Assembly (NCBI GenBank): GCA_963693085.1
Contig: OY856409.1
Coordinates: forward strand, 656,996,591 to 657,060,590
Length of the DNA: 64,000 nt
Origin: Alisma plantago-aquatica
Taxonomy: Eukaryota > Streptophyta > Magnoliopsida > Alismatales > Alismataceae
Reading direction: 5' to 3'
Within the stretch, counting starts at the first letter, position 1, and every line of letters begins with the position of its first letter. Shown piece after piece: positions 61,756 through 64,000 of the stretch. The position numbers and the translations under genes were made by a program. Under the pieces are notes generated by a model that searched no databases, had not been told where the DNA came from, and saw only the letters and a program-made list of their open reading frames with translations.

Positions 61756-64000
61756 GTGTTATCAAAGCAATCAACATTACCAGATAAGTTAGGTAAAGAA
61801 CGAAGGGCTACGACATGTCAATATATAGCTCGATGGATTTATGAGGTTGGTAAAATCCTAATTCGTGCTCGTAGATTTCGATTATGATAATACATTTTAA
61901 AAATTGTAAGACCCTAATTGTAATCATTGTTTTATTTTTTCTAATTAGGGATCCCAATGAATATTGTTAACCTCAACAACTTCCAAGTGATGCTAGAAGC
62001 TATAGGTCAGTTCGGACATGATTTGAAGGGACCTTCCTATTATGAGTTGAGGGAACTGTTACTCAGGCAAGAGGTGGAAACTACTAAAGAAGCCCTTGCA
62101 CTACATAGGGAAGAATGGAAGCGGTCTGGATGCTCTTTGATGACAGATGCTTGGACAGACAAACGCAATAGAAGTATCATGAATATATGCGTCAATAGCC
62201 GTTATGGGACCTATTTTCTCAAGACAGTTGATTGTTCAGGTCAAATACACAATGCAGACTACATATTCAACCTTGTCGATGATGCTATTGAAGAAGTAGG
62301 AGAGGAGAACGTTGTCCAGGTGGTTAGTGACAATGTTGTAGCTAATCTTGCTACGGGTCGCCAACTGAAGGAGAAGCGACCAATGATCTTTTAGACCCCA
62401 TGTGCAGCACACTGCATCGACTTGATGTTGGAGGCGATCGGAAAGTTGCACCGTGTACAAAATGTCCTTAAAAACGCAAAAGCACTCACTATATTTATCT
62501 ACAGCCATCATATAACTCTGAGTAATGAGAAGCTTCTTGGGACGTGATCTGGTCAGGCCGGGTGTTACTAGATTTGCTACAGCATTTTTGAGTTTAGAAA
62601 GCCTTCTAAAAAACATGTCCAATTTAAGAAGGATGTTCGTTTCTGAAGAATGGCTCAAATGCAAATTCTCTAAGAGTCCTGATGGCATTAAGGCTGCAGC
62701 TACTGTTGGTGGGTCCCAATTTTGGAGAGGAGTTCAGTTGGTGCTTAAAATTTTCAAACCGTTGGTCAATGTTCTACGACTAGTTGATGGGGATAAAACA
62801 CCTGCTATGGGCTACATACAACAAGCTATGGTCGTCACACTTGATGAACTAGATACAAAGTTAGCTGATGATGAACCGCTTCGCAAGCAGGTGTTTCAGA
62901 TAGTCCGAGAAAAATGGGACAATAAGATGAATCGACCCTTACATTCTGCATGTAGTTGAACACCACCACTCTTTTTGTGCAATTAGTTTGATGAAATTAG
63001 ATATTCATATTATACTGAGTTACTAACACTCAAATGATATAGGTTATTATTTGAACCCATTTTTGTATTGGAGAGACCCTGACATCGATAGTACCAGTTC
63101 AATTATGGATGGTCTCATGGAGTGCATTGAGACATTCTACCCCGAGCCAGATACCCAAGATGGCATCATCATGAAGGAGTTACCAGCCTATCGGGATGGG
63201 TCAGGTTCTTTTAGAAGAGCAGCTGCTATTCGACAACGAAATGACATCAACATAAATCCAGGTATGGGCTATAGAAGGGTCAAGGGTCTTTTTTGTTAAA
63301 TAGATCCTGCCTTACTAATTTCAATTTACTCCTACCCGCAGTTCAATGGTGGATAAATTTTGGTTGCGATACACCTTACTTGCAAAAAATGGCCATCCGA
63401 GTGTTGAATCTAACTTGTTCATCGTCAGGATGTGAGAGGAATTGGAGCACCTTCGAGATGGTAATATAAGCAACCGTCAAATGAATTTTGCATATATTAT
63501 TGCTATTATAAAATGACAATGTATGATTACTTATTTATGTTAGTAATCTATTTCTTGTGTAGATTCATACAAAAAGGAGAAACAGGTTGGATGTGAAGAG
63601 GCTTGAAGCATTGGTATTCATTCAATTTAATGCCAAACTCAAGGAGCGGAAGGAGAAACATGAAAAAGATTATGATCCAATAGAGTCTCAAGATAGAGAC
63701 AAGGCTAAAGATTAGATGGTACAGCTAGACCCAGATGAAGAAGAAATCTATCCAGGTGCTGGACTTACTTGGGGAGAAGTTGCAAAAGCTAGTGGGGAAG
63801 AAGAAGTGGCAGAGACTAGGAAAAGCACAAGGTTGACTACTTCAAAGGTGGATGCAAAGAAAAAAGCAAACAAGGAGTATGGTGATGTTAAATCTGATGG
63901 TGATGATGACAACTACATGGATTGTGACAATGATCTCAAGGACAATGAGGCATCTTTAGATGATGAATTTGTTTACACTCACTCTATGGGCGAGGACTAT

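Larger units (their letters stand above)
55953..64000 (+). mobile_element. hAT-2 element, left end to window edge, with nested copia
   Basis: Homology of the third arm copy stops at 55,952 and a terminus CATTGATTAAAAAAGTGG begins, followed by GCGGCCGCTTAAG motifs. A similar inverted terminus (CAGTGTTTAAAAAA) is seen near 12,890. The plus-strand gene from 57,492 is a hAT transposase. The predicted target duplication is atgtgtgt (55,945-55,952). The right end is beyond the window. Confidence 0.75.
57492..64000 (+). pseudogene. hAT-2 transposase, disrupted, partial
   Basis: Exon 1 (57,492-57,889, resuming 61,761-61,849) starts MSAKSNDPGW and has a BED finger (CNFC ... LKKHLAGQRGDVDVC). Intron 61,850-61,948. 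Exon 2 (61,949-62,951) carries the DUF659 part (SLMTDAWTDKRNRSIMNIC, VVSDN) and TPCAAHCIDL. Later exons are 63,043-63,261, 63,342-63,460 (SSGCERNWSTFEM, dimerisation signature) and 63,563 onward (KRRNRLDVKRLEALV). Lesions: copia-2 inserted in exon 1, TAG at 62,392-62,394 where relatives have Trp, a one-base frameshift near 62,520, and TAG near 63,713 followed by an open acidic tail to the edge. Phases agree across introns. It is not functional as it stands. Confidence 0.88.

Overview
The window reads as nuclear DNA of a flowering plant. It is AT-rich and packed with Ty1/copia LTR retrotransposons primed by the usual plant initiator-Met tRNA site, plant-type hAT transposons (BED finger, DUF659, C-terminal dimerisation region), short non-autonomous hAT relatives and long (TA)n microsatellites. 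The species cannot be named from sequence alone. No intact host gene, rRNA, tRNA or CRISPR array is visible. The only non-transposon coding signals are one orphan exon-like segment at 10.87-11.23 kb and a three-exon gene fragment present three times.

Layout. 0-12 kb: repeat-rich DNA with (TA)n tracts, two MITE families embedded in (TA)n, three short hAT-type elements with 8-bp target-site duplications, and the orphan exon. 12,122-51,955: one very large imperfect inverted repeat. Left arm 12,122-30,078, spacer 30,079-32,363, right arm 32,364-51,955. 51,958-55,952: a further copy of the inner arm, in the same direction as the right arm. 55,953 to the window end: a second hAT element, running off the edge, with a copia element inserted in its transposase exon.

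The arms are collinear except where one arm carries an insertion, so each arm shows the empty site for the other. Left only: a complete hAT (18,578-23,893), a solo copia LTR (27,366-27,764) and a 192-bp LTR-like element (14,869-15,060). Right only: a complete copia (44,850-50,546), a Sirevirus-like solo LTR (42,098-43,703) and a 679-bp hAT MITE (36,757-37,435). In each case the shift in arm alignment equals element length plus target-site duplication. All six insertions therefore postdate the inverted duplication, and the palindrome is unlikely to be an assembly artefact.

Coding content is almost all mobile-element protein. The left-arm hAT transposase is a three-exon gene of 1,117 codons whose splice phases agree and which has one premature stop. 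The right-arm copia has complete gag-pol domains but several frame breaks and an in-frame 288-bp tandem duplication that gives it two YVDD boxes. The 57.9-61.8 kb copia lacks integrase and half of its reverse transcriptase through an apparent microhomology deletion. The second hAT gene is split by that copia and carries further nonsense and frameshift lesions.
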